Shown: positions 43,542 through 51,983, counted from the stretch's first letter. The stretch is DNA of 64,000 bases from Ga0077527 sp964433345 (GCA_964433345.1 CAYSQJ010000012.1:6820-70819), one strand, 5' to 3'. Program-made: numbers and translations. The notes: generated by a model from the sequence alone, not told the origin.

Positions 43542-44813
43542 ATGAGCAATGCTCCGACACTGCGCGAGCTGTCCTGCGCGGACGATTACGATCCGAACTC
43601 GATGCCCGTGCCCAAGGCGCGGGAAGTCATAGCGAAATTCCTGTCCCCGATCTCCACCGTCGAACGCGTGACGGTGCGCGCCGCGCTGGGCCGCGTGCTG
43701 GCCGCGGACGTGGTCTCGCCGGTCGATGTGCCCTCTCACGACAATTCGGCGATGGACGGGTACGCCCTGCGTTTTGCCGATCTGAAGGCAGACGGAAAAG
43801 TCACGCTGAAGGTTGCCGGCAGCTCCTTCGCCGGCGTGCCCTATCAGGGTGCAGTCAAGGCCGGCGAAGCCGTGCGCATCATGACCGGCGGCGTCGTTCC
43901 GGCAGGCGCCGACACCATAGTCATGCAGGAACATGTCGAGGCGAAGGACGGACAGGTCACCATCGGCAGCGGCCACAAACAGGGACAGAACCTGCGCAAG
44001 GCCGGCGAAGACCTGCAACGCGGACAGCCGGCGCTGCGCCGCGGCCAGCCTGTCCGCCCCGCGGAAACGGGGTTGATCGCATCACTGGGTATCGCCGAAG
44101 TTTCAGTGTACCGCCGGCTGCGGGTCGCGTTTTTCTCGACCGGTGATGAACTGGTCTCCATCGGCTCGCCGCTGGGTGAAGGGCAGATCTACGACAGCAA
44201 CCGCTACACCATCCACGGCATGCTCACCCGGCTCGGCTGCGAAGTGATCGACATGGGCGTGGTACGTGACGATCCGCAACTGCTCGAATCCGCCTTCCGG
44301 GAGGCCGCCGCGGTGGCCGACGTGGTGATCACCAGCGGCGGCGTGTCTGTCGGCGAAGCCGATTTCGTCAAGGACCTGCTGAACAAGCTGGGCGAGGTCG
44401 TGTTCTGGAAAATTGCGATGAAACCGGGCCGCCCCCTGGCCTATGGCAAGATCGGCAATGCTCATTTCTTCGGTCTGCCCGGCAATCCGGTGTCGGTTAT
44501 GGTCACCTTCTACCAGTTCGTGCGCGACGCGCTGCTCAAGCTCGCCGGCCGCGACCCGATCGATCCTCTGCCGACGTTCAGTGTGCCCTGCACTTCGACA
44601 CTGAAAAAGGCACCCGGCCGAACCGAATTCCAGCGCGGCATCCTGTCGCGTGACGCCGCCGGCGCGCTGAGCGTCCGTGTCACCGGAGAACAGGGCTCCG
44701 GCATCCTGCGCTCGATGTCGGAAGCCAACTGTTTCATCATCCTGCCCACCGAACAGGGCAACGTCACGCCGGGCACGATGGTTGAGGTGCAGGTGATGGA
44801 AGGCGTCATTTAG
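43542..44813 (+). CDS. moeA: Molybdopterin molybdenumtransferase
   Basis: 423 residues. Typical MoeA blocks are VPSHDNSAMDGYALRFAD, GEAVRIMTGGVVPAGADTIV, FFSTGDELVSIGSPLGEGQI, YDSNRYTIHGMLTRLGCEV, ITSGGVSVGEADFVKDLL and FGLPGNPVSVMVTFYQF. MoeA inserts molybdate (or tungstate) into adenylated molybdopterin in the cytoplasm. The length is standard and all four domains appear complete. It follows the PBP-domain regulator by 52 bases on the same strand, suggesting regulator-moeA cotranscription and a regulatory link between metal supply and insertion. mogA is not in the window. Confidence 0.95.
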   Translation: MSNAPTLRELSCADDYDPNSMPVPKAREVIAKFLSPISTVERVTVRAALGRVLAADVVSPVDVPSHDNSAMDGYALRFADLKADGKVTLKVAGSSFAGVPYQGAVKAGEAVRIMTGGVVPAGADTIVMQEHVEAKDGQVTIGSGHKQGQNLRKAGEDLQRGQPALRRGQPVRPAETGLIASLGIAEVSVYRRLRVAFFSTGDELVSIGSPLGEGQIYDSNRYTIHGMLTRLGCEVIDMGVVRDDPQLLESAFREAAAVADVVITSGGVSVGEADFVKDLLNKLGEVVFWKIAMKPGRPLAYGKIGNAHFFGLPGNPVSVMVTFYQFVRDALLKLAGRDPIDPLPTFSVPCTSTLKKAPGRTEFQRGILSRDAAGALSVRVTGEQGSGILRSMSEANCFIILPTEQGNVTPGTMVEVQVMEGVI

Positions 44814-44856
44814 GCCCGGGAACAGCCGGAACACCTGAAAGCGAACAGGAGCATTC

Positions 44857-45165
44857 ATGCCCGCTTACTGGCTTGCGCGCTGCAAGATCAACAATCCGGT
44901 CGAATACAAGAAATACACGAATCTTGTGCCCGGCATCATCGCCAAATTTGGCGGCAAGGTGCTGGCCCGCGGCGGCAAGCACCAGATCATGGAAGGCAGC
45001 GACAGGTTTCATCGTTTCGTCGTCATCGAATTTCCGACAATGGAGCTGGCGGTAAAATGCCATCAGTCGCCGGAGTACCAGGCTGCCGCCGCATTCCGGC
45101 GCGCACCCGGTGTCGGAGAGGTCGAACAGGTGATCGTCGAATCCGGCGACGCCACACCGGTTTGA
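44857..45165 (+). CDS. DUF1330-family protein
   Basis: 102 residues of the dimeric alpha/beta-barrel DUF1330 fold: an N-terminal YWLARCKINNPVEYKKYTNL, a central FGGKVLARGGKHQIMEGS and VVIEFPTMELAVKCHQSPEY. The function of the family is unknown; small proteins of this type often accompany catabolic genes. It is translated from an ATG with AGGAG close upstream, 43 bases after moeA and 19 bases before the VOC gene, so it probably belongs to the DUF1330-VOC-DctP trio. Confidence 0.85.
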   Translation: MPAYWLARCKINNPVEYKKYTNLVPGIIAKFGGKVLARGGKHQIMEGSDRFHRFVVIEFPTMELAVKCHQSPEYQAAAAFRRAPGVGEVEQVIVESGDATPV

Positions 45166-45184
45166 AACCCGCAGGAGACATTGC

Positions 45185-45643
45185 ATGCCCGTCAGCCATC
45201 TCGAGCATTTCCTGATCCAGACCGCCGACATCGAGGCCACCCGGGACTGGTATGTCGACGTGCTCGGATTCCGCGAAGGCCCGCACCCGGACTTCAAGTT
45301 CCCCGTGGTCTGGCTCTACCTCGGCGACACCGACGTCGTGCACCTGACACAGGGCGGCAAAAATGTCAGCGAGAACCGCAAGGCCTACCTCGGCCAGCAG
45401 TCGGACGCGGTGCACGGCAGTGGCGTGGTCGACCACATGGCCTTTCGTTGCACCGGCCTGCGCGAAATGATGGAGCATCTGCGCAGCCGCAAGGTCGAGT
45501 TCCGCCAGCGCATGGTCAGTGACCAGGGCCTGTTCCAGCTATTTCTGCTTGATCCCAATGGCGTCAAGATCGAACTGAATTTCGCCAATGCCGAAGCTGA
45601 GGGCATCGCGCCTGAGCTGATGGCCTCCGCGTTGCCGGCATGA
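45185..45643 (+). CDS. VOC-superfamily (glyoxalase/dioxygenase-fold) protein
   Basis: 152 residues with the paired beta-alpha-beta-beta-beta modules of the vicinal-oxygen-chelate fold. HLEHFLIQTADIEATRDWYV starts module one, DVLGFREGP and WLYLGDTDVVHLT continue it, VDHMAFRCTGLREMMEHL begins module two, and LFLLDPNGVKIELNF carries the C-terminal Glu. His residues at the start of each module and the final Glu fit the usual metal site. It may be a lyase, isomerase, epimerase or dioxygenase acting in the cytoplasm. The stop overlaps the DctP-like start by 4 bases. Confidence 0.87.
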   Translation: MPVSHLEHFLIQTADIEATRDWYVDVLGFREGPHPDFKFPVVWLYLGDTDVVHLTQGGKNVSENRKAYLGQQSDAVHGSGVVDHMAFRCTGLREMMEHLRSRKVEFRQRMVSDQGLFQLFLLDPNGVKIELNFANAEAEGIAPELMASALPA

Positions 45644-46584
45644 GCGCTCCGCAATGGCGGGTCCGCCAGTACCACTACCTGTCGGAAAAAAGCCACGTTC
45701 ACCCCTTTCTTGTCGACCTGTGGAATGAAGTCGCACAGGCCACCGGCGGCCGCATCACGGCAACAGTCACCGCGGGCAATGCCGGACTGCCACCGACCCA
45801 CCAGGCGGTTGTCGACCTGCTGGTCGCCGGCGACATCGAGTTCTATGTGCTGATGGGCGGACTGCTGGGGCCGATGCTGCCGGCAATGGAAATCCAGGGG
45901 TTGCCTTTCGCCTTCGAAAGTCACGAACAGGTGCATCGTACGCTCGACGGCGCGCTTGGCGACTACCTGCGCAGTGAACTGCGTGCCAAGGGCATCCATG
46001 CGCTGCCCCACGGCTTGCTCGAGAACGGCTTCCGTCACATTTCCACGGTTGACCGGCCGATTGCCAAGGCGGCAGACCTCGAGGGCCTGCGCATCCGCAT
46101 CCCCGAGGGAAAGATGTTTGCCGATGCCTTCGAAAGCCTTGGTGCGGTGCCGGTCGAAGTCAATGTGCTGAAGCTGTACGACGCGCTGAAGAACCGCGAC
46201 ATCGATGCCCAGGAAAATCCACTGTCGATCACCGAGGCGCTGAAACTGCATGAGGTCACCCGCCATGTCGCGCTGGCCTCGCACATGTGGTCCGGGTTCA
46301 ACCTGATCGCCAGCCGCCGCTTCTGGGATGCGCTGCCCGAGGATGTCCGGCAAACCATCGAAAACATCGCGCGCCGGCACGTGGCACGCCAGCGCGCGCA
46401 TACCGACGCGCTGAATCGCAGCCTTGAATCGCGCATTGGCGACTGGGGCATGAGTGCCACGACAGTGGATCGCGGGGATTTCCGCAAACGCCTTCGGGAT
46501 GCAGGTTTCTATCGGCGCTGGCGCGAAATCACCGGGGAAAAAGCCTGGCAGCTCCTGGAGGCCGGCGTCGGAAAAATATCATAA
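45640..46584 (+). CDS. DctP-family TRAP solute-receptor-like protein lacking a signal peptide
   Basis: 314 residues of the TRAP-type C4-dicarboxylate receptor family. It shows TVTAGNAGLPPTHQAVVDLL near the start, EIQGLPFAFESHEQVHRTL, DLEGLRIRIPEGKMFADAF with the conserved Arg that binds carboxylates, and DAQENPLSITEALKLHEVTR. The protein begins MSAPQWRVRQYHYLSEKSHV, already in the mature fold, and has no signal peptide. The ATGA overlap with the VOC gene fixes the start, so a missed upstream signal is unlikely. No TRAP permease is adjacent. It may be a cytoplasmic binding protein or a misplaced receptor remnant. The family assignment is confident; the role is not. Confidence 0.85.
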   Translation: MSAPQWRVRQYHYLSEKSHVHPFLVDLWNEVAQATGGRITATVTAGNAGLPPTHQAVVDLLVAGDIEFYVLMGGLLGPMLPAMEIQGLPFAFESHEQVHRTLDGALGDYLRSELRAKGIHALPHGLLENGFRHISTVDRPIAKAADLEGLRIRIPEGKMFADAFESLGAVPVEVNVLKLYDALKNRDIDAQENPLSITEALKLHEVTRHVALASHMWSGFNLIASRRFWDALPEDVRQTIENIARRHVARQRAHTDALNRSLESRIGDWGMSATTVDRGDFRKRLRDAGFYRRWREITGEKAWQLLEAGVGKIS

Positions 46585-46620
46585 GTTATTGTTTTTATTG
46601 ATATTTTTATTTAATTTATG

Positions 46621-46647
46621 AAGAAAGAAGCCCGGGTTCCCCGGGCT
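46621..46647 (-). terminator. Terminator at the end of the formate dehydrogenase operon
   Basis: An 8-base stem with a 3-base loop (AGCCCGGG-TTC-CCCGGGCT, 46629-46647) is followed on the minus strand by a pyrimidine-rich run (complement of 46621-46629, TTCTTTCTT). It lies 27 bases after the stop of the small exported protein, the last gene of the operon. The strongly AT-rich bases before it (46585-46620) may also help end the converging DctP transcript. Confidence 0.65.
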
Positions 46648-46674
46648 CCTTGAGCGAGGCTTATCAGCCGGCGG

Positions 46675-46917
46675 TTATTTTTTCGGTGATGCCGCTGTGC
46701 CGCCCTTCTGCTTCTTGTAACGATCCGCGACCCGATCCTGGGCTTTCGCCAGCTGATCCGCCTGCATTTTTGCCGCGTCGGCAGCTTTTTTCTTGGCGGC
46801 CTCCGCCACTGCCGGATCCACGGGCGGCGGTGCCGGCAACTTGGCCGACGCCGCCCCGATCAGGCAGCCCATCATCAACGCCATCATGGTTGTGACCGCT
46901 TTTTTTGGCGTATTCAT
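46675..46917 (-). CDS. Small exported Ala/Lys-rich protein of the formate dehydrogenase operon
   Basis: 80 residues from ATG 46917, which overlaps the gamma-subunit stop by 4 bases (ATGA). A signal peptide (MNTPKKAVTTMMALMMGCLI, cleavage near GAASAKLPA) is followed by a short proline-rich piece and a highly charged helix rich in Ala, Lys and Gln (EAAKKKAADAAKMQADQLAK), then a basic KK tail. It is predicted to be a periplasmic helical protein. I do not recognise a family. Translational coupling to the membrane subunit suggests a role with the enzyme at the periplasmic face, but no function can be stated. It is the last gene before a terminator. Confidence 0.7.
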   Translation of the reverse strand: MNTPKKAVTTMMALMMGCLIGAASAKLPAPPPVDPAVAEAAKKKAADAAKMQADQLAKAQDRVADRYKKQKGGTAASPKK

Positions 46918-47966
46918 GTTCTCCACCCCTCCTTCAGAGACGAGGCCACGGCAGGACTGGCTGTCCCGCCGCCGCCTTTGTTTCCGGCAACAACTTCCCG
47001 GTACCAGTATTCGTGGTGTTCCTTCGCCCAGACTTCATCCACATAGCCGGTGCGCATGGATTCATATGCACCTTCGACGCCGATCGTACCCATGTAGATA
47101 TGCCCCAGCGACAGCGTCATGAACACCACCGCCGCTATGGCATGGATCACGTTCATTTGCTGCATCAGCTCGCGGCCCTGTGCGAAGTTCGGGAAATTGA
47201 GCACCAGGCCGGTGACGCTGACAACCACGCCAAGCAGCGTGACACCAATCCAGAACCAGGCTTTCTCGCCGGCGTTGAAACGGCCGGAAGGCACATGGGT
47301 TCCCGAGAACAGTCCGCCGGCCTTGGCAAACCACTGCAAATCCTGCGCCTTCGGCAGGTTGTCCTTCACAAAGGTGAGGAACATCAGGATCGTGCAGAAG
47401 GCGAACACCGGTCCGACAAAGTTGTGTACCAGCTTGGATGCCGTCGCCAGCCAGGAGAACAGGGTATAGCCGAAAACCGGCAGCAGGATGTGCTTGCCGA
47501 AGAGGATCACGATGCCGGTAACTGCCAGCAACACGAAGCTGATGGCAGCGCCCCAGTGCACCATGCGGTCCCAGGCGCCAAAGCGCAGCAGTTTCCTGCC
47601 AGTGGGCTTGTCATGCAGTTTGAGCGGCCCCTTCAGCGAGTAAAAAGCGCCGATGATGATCATCATCGCCACTATCAGCCAGCCGCCGTAGATGGTAATC
47701 GGTCCGTTGCGCAGTTGCCGCCAGGTCTCGCCGGCGGGCAACATCAGCACCGCGGTCTCGACACCGCGGACCTGTGTGGTCTGGTACGGGTTGTCTCCAC
47801 TGCGCACATCGCGCCATACCGGCGCATTGTTGCCGGGCTGCGCCTGTTGGCGCGCGGCCTGCTCCTGCGCCGAACTGGTGTCGGCAGCCGCGGCCGGCAT
47901 CGCCAGCGCAGCGAACAGCGCACAGGATGCGGCGACCAGCCAATTCTTCAGGACTCTTGCCTGCAT
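46914..47966 (-). CDS. fdhC: Formate dehydrogenase gamma subunit, cytochrome b556
   Basis: 350 residues. A signal-like N-terminus (LVAASCALFAALAMPAAAAD) precedes a periplasmic stretch, then four main membrane helices. Haem-ligand candidates are the His residues in AWDRMVHWGAAISFV, ATASKLVHNFVGPVF and NVIHAIAAVVFMTLSLGHIYMG, as in FdnI/FdoI. The subunit anchors the alpha-beta dimer to the membrane and passes electrons from the beta-subunit clusters to quinone. It is longer than Escherichia coli FdnI (about 217 residues) because of the N-terminal periplasmic region. It lies between a small lipoprotein gene and the small exported protein gene. Symbol fdhC is used here in the subunit sense, not for the formate channel. 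Confidence 0.93.
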   Translation of the reverse strand: MQARVLKNWLVAASCALFAALAMPAAAADTSSAQEQAARQQAQPGNNAPVWRDVRSGDNPYQTTQVRGVETAVLMLPAGETWRQLRNGPITIYGGWLIVAMMIIIGAFYSLKGPLKLHDKPTGRKLLRFGAWDRMVHWGAAISFVLLAVTGIVILFGKHILLPVFGYTLFSWLATASKLVHNFVGPVFAFCTILMFLTFVKDNLPKAQDLQWFAKAGGLFSGTHVPSGRFNAGEKAWFWIGVTLLGVVVSVTGLVLNFPNFAQGRELMQQMNVIHAIAAVVFMTLSLGHIYMGTIGVEGAYESMRTGYVDEVWAKEHHEYWYREVVAGNKGGGGTASPAVASSLKEGWRT

Positions 47967-47984
47967 GGCACCTCCTCTTGACCT

Positions 47985-48209
47985 TCAGTTGCCGCTGATG
48001 CGGGCGTATTCGTTCTGGCCAATGGTGCGCGCCCTGATCGTCTTGTCCCAGGCCGCGCGGTCGTTCTTGAAGCGCTCATTGTCCCAGGGACGCGCATCCG
48101 GCTTGCCTTGATACTCACCCTGCTTGTAGACGGTGACCTGCGTTTTCTCACCGCAGCCCGCCAGCAGCAGGGCACAGCAGGCGCCGGCCGATATCAGCGC
48201 CCTGCTCAT
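47985..48209 (-). CDS. Small lipoprotein within the formate dehydrogenase operon
   Basis: 74 residues with a lipoprotein signal (SAGACCALLLAGCGEK, lipobox LAGC, Cys19) and a soluble part with YKQGEYQGKPDARPWDNERF and a KTIRARTIGQNEYARI end. Its start overlaps the beta-subunit stop by 4 bases (ATGA at 48206-48209), so it is translationally coupled, and the gamma-subunit gene follows after 18 bases. It should be tethered to a membrane facing the periplasm. No known family is recognised; a structural or assembly role in the enzyme complex is only a guess. Confidence 0.72.
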   Translation of the reverse strand: MSRALISAGACCALLLAGCGEKTQVTVYKQGEYQGKPDARPWDNERFKNDRAAWDKTIRARTIGQNEYARISGN

Positions 48210-48829
48210 GATTTGGCTCCCGCAGGCGGTGTTGCCCCTTTCTCCGGCTTGCCGTAGGCCGTGCCCCAGCCCCAGACCTCGGCACCCTTGCCCCGTTTGA
48301 GCACGCGGTTGCGGTAGATGTCCGCGACCACGTCACCGTCACCGCCGAGCAGGGCCTTGGTCGAGCACATCTCGGCGCAGGCCGGCAGCTTGCCCTCGGC
48401 CAGGCGGTTGCGCCCGTACTTCTGGAACTCCGCTGCGGAGTTGTCGGCCTCGGGACCGCCCGCACAGAACGTGCACTTGTCCATCTTGCCGCGCATTCCG
48501 AAAGCGCCATCCTGCGGAAACTGTGGCGCGCCGAAGGGACAGGCATAGAAGCAGTAGCCGCAGCCGATGCACAGATCCTTGTCATGGAGGACCACGCCTT
48601 CGGAGGTTTTGTAGAAGCAGTCGACCGGACACACCGCCATGCACGGCGCATCCGAGCAGTGCATGCAGGCTACCGAGATCGACTTCTCGCCCGGCAGGCC
48701 GTCGTTGAGCGTCACCACCCGGCGCCGGTTCACGCCCCAGGGCACCTCGTGCTCGTTCTTGCAGGCAGTCACGCAGCCGTTGCACTCGATGCAGCGCTCG
48801 GCATCACACAGGAATTTCATTCTGGCCAT
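48206..48829 (-). CDS. fdhB: Formate dehydrogenase beta subunit, four 4Fe-4S clusters
   Basis: 207 residues with four cysteine groups for 4Fe-4S clusters: CIECNGCVTAC (Cys13 to 23), CMHCSDAPCMAVCPVDC, CIGCGYCFYACPFGAP, and the split set KCTFCAGGPEAD with ACAEMC. The subunit carries electrons from the alpha subunit to the cytochrome b subunit and lies in the periplasm, exported with FdhA. A GGAG Shine-Dalgarno lies 8 bases before ATG. It is shorter than FdnH of Escherichia coli and lacks the C-terminal transmembrane helix of that protein, so attachment relies on the gamma subunit. It starts 24 bases after the alpha-subunit stop. Confidence 0.95.
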   Translation of the reverse strand: MARMKFLCDAERCIECNGCVTACKNEHEVPWGVNRRRVVTLNDGLPGEKSISVACMHCSDAPCMAVCPVDCFYKTSEGVVLHDKDLCIGCGYCFYACPFGAPQFPQDGAFGMRGKMDKCTFCAGGPEADNSAAEFQKYGRNRLAEGKLPACAEMCSTKALLGGDGDVVADIYRNRVLKRGKGAEVWGWGTAYGKPEKGATPPAGAKS

Positions 48830-48853
48830 GTTGTTCTCCTGGATCTCTGGTCG

Positions 48854-51772
48854 TTATGCCTTGGACACCTGGCACAGCGTGGTCTTGGTTTCCTGCATCA
48901 TGGTCACGATGTCGTAACCATAAGTGGTCGCCGTGTTGACCGCCTCGCCGCGCACCACCGGAGCAGCACCTTCCGGGTAATGCTTCTTCATGTCCTCGCC
49001 CATCCACCAGCCGGCAAAGTGGAAGGGCAGGAACACGGTGCCCGCGCCGACGCGCTCGGTGACCAGCGTCTTGACCTTGAGCCGCGCCTTGGTCGGCGAC
49101 TCGACCCAGACATACTCGTTGTTGCGCACGCCGCGGTCGTTGGCATCCTTCGGGTTGATCTCGACGAACATCTCCTGCTGCAGCTCGGCCAGCCAGGGAT
49201 TCGACCGGGTTTCGTCGCCGCCGCCCTCGTATTCCACCAGCCGTCCGCTGGTCATGATCAGCGGGTACTGCTTGCCGGCATCCTTGTTGGCGTCCTGCAC
49301 CGTCTTGAACAGCACCGGCAGGCGCCAGCGGTTCTTCTGGTCGGCGTGGGTCGGGTATTTCTCGATCAGGTCGGGACGCGGGCTGTACAGCGGCTCGCGA
49401 TGCAGCGGCACCGGGTCCGGGAAGTTCCAGACCATCGCGCGCGCCTTGGCATTGCCGAAGGGATGGCAGCCGTGTTTCATGCAGACACGCTGGATGCCGC
49501 CCGAGAGATCGGTTTTCCAGTTCTTGCCTTCGGCAAGTTTCTTCTCGTCCTCGGTCAGCTCGTCCCACCACCCGAGTTTCTTCAGCAGCGTATGGTCAAA
49601 CTCCGGATAGCCGGTGGTCAGGTCCGCACCTTTCGAATGCGAACCATCCTCCGCCAGTAGACTGACGCCGTCGCGCTCCACCCCGAAATTGGCACGGAAG
49701 TTCCCGCCGCCATCCATGACGTGCCGGTCGGTCTGGTACAGGTTGGGCGAGCCCGGATGCTTGATCGCGGCGGTGCCAAAACATGGCCACGGCAAACCGA
49801 AATAATCGCCGTCGAGCACGTAGCCGGTCTTCGCGTCCTTGCCGCCTTTCGCGCGCAGTGACTTGATGTCGAAGACATGCATGTTGCGCATGTGCGCCTG
49901 CAGCCGCTCCGGCGACTGGCCGGTGTAACCGATGGTCCACACCCCGCGGTTGATCTCGCGCAGCGTGTCTTCCATGTCGGGCTCGTCCATGCCGCCCTTG
50001 CCTTTGGAGAGTTTGATCTTCGCCGTGAACTCCTTGGCAAAGCCGAATTTCTGCGCCAGCTGGTACATGATCATGTGGTCGGTGCGCGATTCGAACATCG
50101 GCTCGATCACCTTCTCGCGCCACTGGATCGAACGGTTGGAGGCGGTGCAGGAGCCGGCGCATTCGAGTTGGGTCGCCGCCGGCAGCAGGTAAACGCCGTC
50201 CTTGCGCGCCATCGCCGCCATCGCCGCGGTGGCCGAGGGATAGGGGTCGATGACCACCAGCGTGTCGAGCTTCTTGATTGCATCGATCATTTCCTTGCCG
50301 CGACTCTGGCTGTTCGGCGCATGCCCCCAGAACACCACCGCCTTGACGTTGTTGTCCTGGTCGATCAGCTCGTTCTTTTCCAGCACCGCATCGATCCAGC
50401 GCGACACCGTGATGCCCGGCTTGGTCATCATCCCCGGTGCGAACTGCTTCTTGATCCACTCGAAATCGACACCCCAGACGCTGGCGAAATGTTTCCAGGA
50501 GCCTTCGGCGATGCCGTAGTACCCCGGCAGCGAATCCGGATTCGGGCCGACATCGGTTGCGCCCTGTACATTGTCATGGCCACGGTAGATGTTGCAGCCG
50601 CCGCCGGAAACGCCGACATTGCCCAGCGCCAGTTGCAGGATGCAGGAGGCGCGGACGATCGCGTTGCCGTTGGTGTGCTGGGTCTGGCCCATCGCCCAGA
50701 CAATGGTGCTGGGCCTGTTCTTGGCCATCTTCTCGGCGACGTCGCGGACCTCGGCCTCCTTCATGCCGGTGACTTCCTCGACCTTGTCGGGAGTCCACTT
50801 CGCAGCCTCCTCCTTCACCTTGTCCATGCCGTAGACACGGGCCTTGATGTAGTCCTTGTCCTCCCAGCCGTTCTTGAAGATGTGGTGCAGCAGGCCCATC
50901 AGGAACGCGACGTCGGTTCCCGAGCGGATACGGTAGTAGGTGTCAGCCTTGGCCGCGGTGCGGGTAAAGCGAGGATCAACGACGATCACCTTGGCGCCGT
51001 TTTCCTTGGCGTGCAGTGTGTGCAGCATCGACACCGGATGCGCCTCGGCGGCGTTGGAACCGAAGAACAGGATGCACTTCGAGTTCTGCTCGTCGTTGTA
51101 GGAGTTGGTCATCGCACCATAACCCCAGGTATTGGCGACGCCGGCGACCGTGGTCGAATGGCAGATGCGCGCCTGGTGGTCCATGTTGTTGGTGCCGAAG
51201 AAGGACACGAACTTGCGGAACAGGTAGGACTGCTCATTGTTGTGCTTGGAGGAGCCGATCCAGAAAGTCGCATCGGGGCCGGATTCCTTGCGGACCTTCA
51301 ACAGGCGGTCACTGACCTCGGTCAGTGCCTGGTCCCAGGAAATTTTTTCCCACTTGCCGTTGCTGAGCTTCATCGGCGAACGCAGGCGGTGCGAGATTTC
51401 GTGCATGCCGTGCTCGCGGATCGATGCACCCTTGGCACAATGGGCGCCGAGGTTGATCGGCGAATCGAACACCGGTTCCTGGCGCACCCACACGCCGTTC
51501 TGGACCACGGCGTCGATCGCGCAGCCCACCGAGCAGTGGGTGCAGATCGTGCGCTTGACCTCGACCGTGCCGCCCGCGGCCTTGTCCGCAGCCTCGGCCT
51601 TGCGCATCACCGGGAACGGCAACTGCGACAGCGCCGCAGCACCGCCCGCGGCCATGCCACTGCGTTTCAGGAAAGTGCGACGGTCAATGGTGCTGCCGAG
51701 GAAGGCCGATGCGCCTCGCGCAAGCCGGTTCCGGGCGGGTGCCGTCTGGCTGGATTTGCGGGTGAGTAACAT
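48854..51772 (-). CDS. fdhA: Formate dehydrogenase alpha subunit, cysteine-type, bis-MGD
   Basis: 972 residues from ATG 51772 with GAGGAG upstream. A Tat signal has Arg31-Arg32 in DRRTFLKRSG, followed by a hydrophobic stretch. The first 4Fe-4S cluster is bound by Cys77, Cys80, Cys84 and Cys112 (CTHCSVGC...GAHCAKG). The metal-binding residue, Sec in Escherichia coli FdnG, is Cys204 in ARICHSTTVAGVANTWGYG, and there is no in-frame TGA, so no SelB machinery is needed. The remaining MGD-binding blocks (LFFGSNAAEAHPVSM, WAMGQTQHTNGNAIVRASC) and the molydop-binding C-terminus (VRNNEYVWVESPTKARLKV) are complete. It oxidises formate to CO2 in the periplasm. The metal could be Mo or W given the nearby tup and mod genes. 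Confidence 0.96.
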   Translation of the reverse strand: MLLTRKSSQTAPARNRLARGASAFLGSTIDRRTFLKRSGMAAGGAAALSQLPFPVMRKAEAADKAAGGTVEVKRTICTHCSVGCAIDAVVQNGVWVRQEPVFDSPINLGAHCAKGASIREHGMHEISHRLRSPMKLSNGKWEKISWDQALTEVSDRLLKVRKESGPDATFWIGSSKHNNEQSYLFRKFVSFFGTNNMDHQARICHSTTVAGVANTWGYGAMTNSYNDEQNSKCILFFGSNAAEAHPVSMLHTLHAKENGAKVIVVDPRFTRTAAKADTYYRIRSGTDVAFLMGLLHHIFKNGWEDKDYIKARVYGMDKVKEEAAKWTPDKVEEVTGMKEAEVRDVAEKMAKNRPSTIVWAMGQTQHTNGNAIVRASCILQLALGNVGVSGGGCNIYRGHDNVQGATDVGPNPDSLPGYYGIAEGSWKHFASVWGVDFEWIKKQFAPGMMTKPGITVSRWIDAVLEKNELIDQDNNVKAVVFWGHAPNSQSRGKEMIDAIKKLDTLVVIDPYPSATAAMAAMARKDGVYLLPAATQLECAGSCTASNRSIQWREKVIEPMFESRTDHMIMYQLAQKFGFAKEFTAKIKLSKGKGGMDEPDMEDTLREINRGVWTIGYTGQSPERLQAHMRNMHVFDIKSLRAKGGKDAKTGYVLDGDYFGLPWPCFGTAAIKHPGSPNLYQTDRHVMDGGGNFRANFGVERDGVSLLAEDGSHSKGADLTTGYPEFDHTLLKKLGWWDELTEDEKKLAEGKNWKTDLSGGIQRVCMKHGCHPFGNAKARAMVWNFPDPVPLHREPLYSPRPDLIEKYPTHADQKNRWRLPVLFKTVQDANKDAGKQYPLIMTSGRLVEYEGGGDETRSNPWLAELQQEMFVEINPKDANDRGVRNNEYVWVESPTKARLKVKTLVTERVGAGTVFLPFHFAGWWMGEDMKKHYPEGAAPVVRGEAVNTATTYGYDIVTMMQETKTTLCQVSKA

Positions 51773-51782
51773 GGCTCGCTCC

Positions 51783-51971
51783 TCAGACCTTGGTGGTTTC
51801 GTAATAACGGCGCACATGCGCCGTCAGCTGGTAGCCCTTGCCCTGCTGCGCAACCTGCTTGGCCTCCGGATTCGGCCCGCCGGCCGTCCGGGTGGCGACC
51901 ACGGCTGCAGCGGCGACACCGCCTGCACTGGCTGCTGCAAGAAATTTCCTGCGGCTCATCTTGGCATTCAT
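51783..51971 (-). CDS. Small Tat-signal protein of the formate dehydrogenase region
   Basis: 62 residues, MNAKMSRRKFLAAASAGGVA with a twin-arginine signal, then a short polar stretch ending in HVRRYYETTKV. This matches the short formate-dehydrogenase-region Tat-target family found directly ahead of fdhA in many proteobacteria. A GAAGGAGG Shine-Dalgarno precedes the ATG. It is translated just ahead of fdhA with 10 bases between. The function is unknown; it may help membrane association or assembly of the alpha subunit. The mature part after cleavage would be only about 35 residues. Confidence 0.8.
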   Translation of the reverse strand: MNAKMSRRKFLAAASAGGVAAAAVVATRTAGGPNPEAKQVAQQGKGYQLTAHVRRYYETTKV

Positions 51972-51983
51972 GTCGATCCTCCT

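Noticed and set aside
49877..51769. 630-codon open frame on the plus strand opposite fdhA
   Set aside because: It lies wholly antisense to a complete, motif-rich fdhA. Long antisense frames are common in GC-rich genes, and the translation shows no domain or signal.
48854..51772. Selenocysteine codon in fdhA
   Set aside because: The metal-ligand position is encoded as Cys and no in-frame TGA interrupts the gene.
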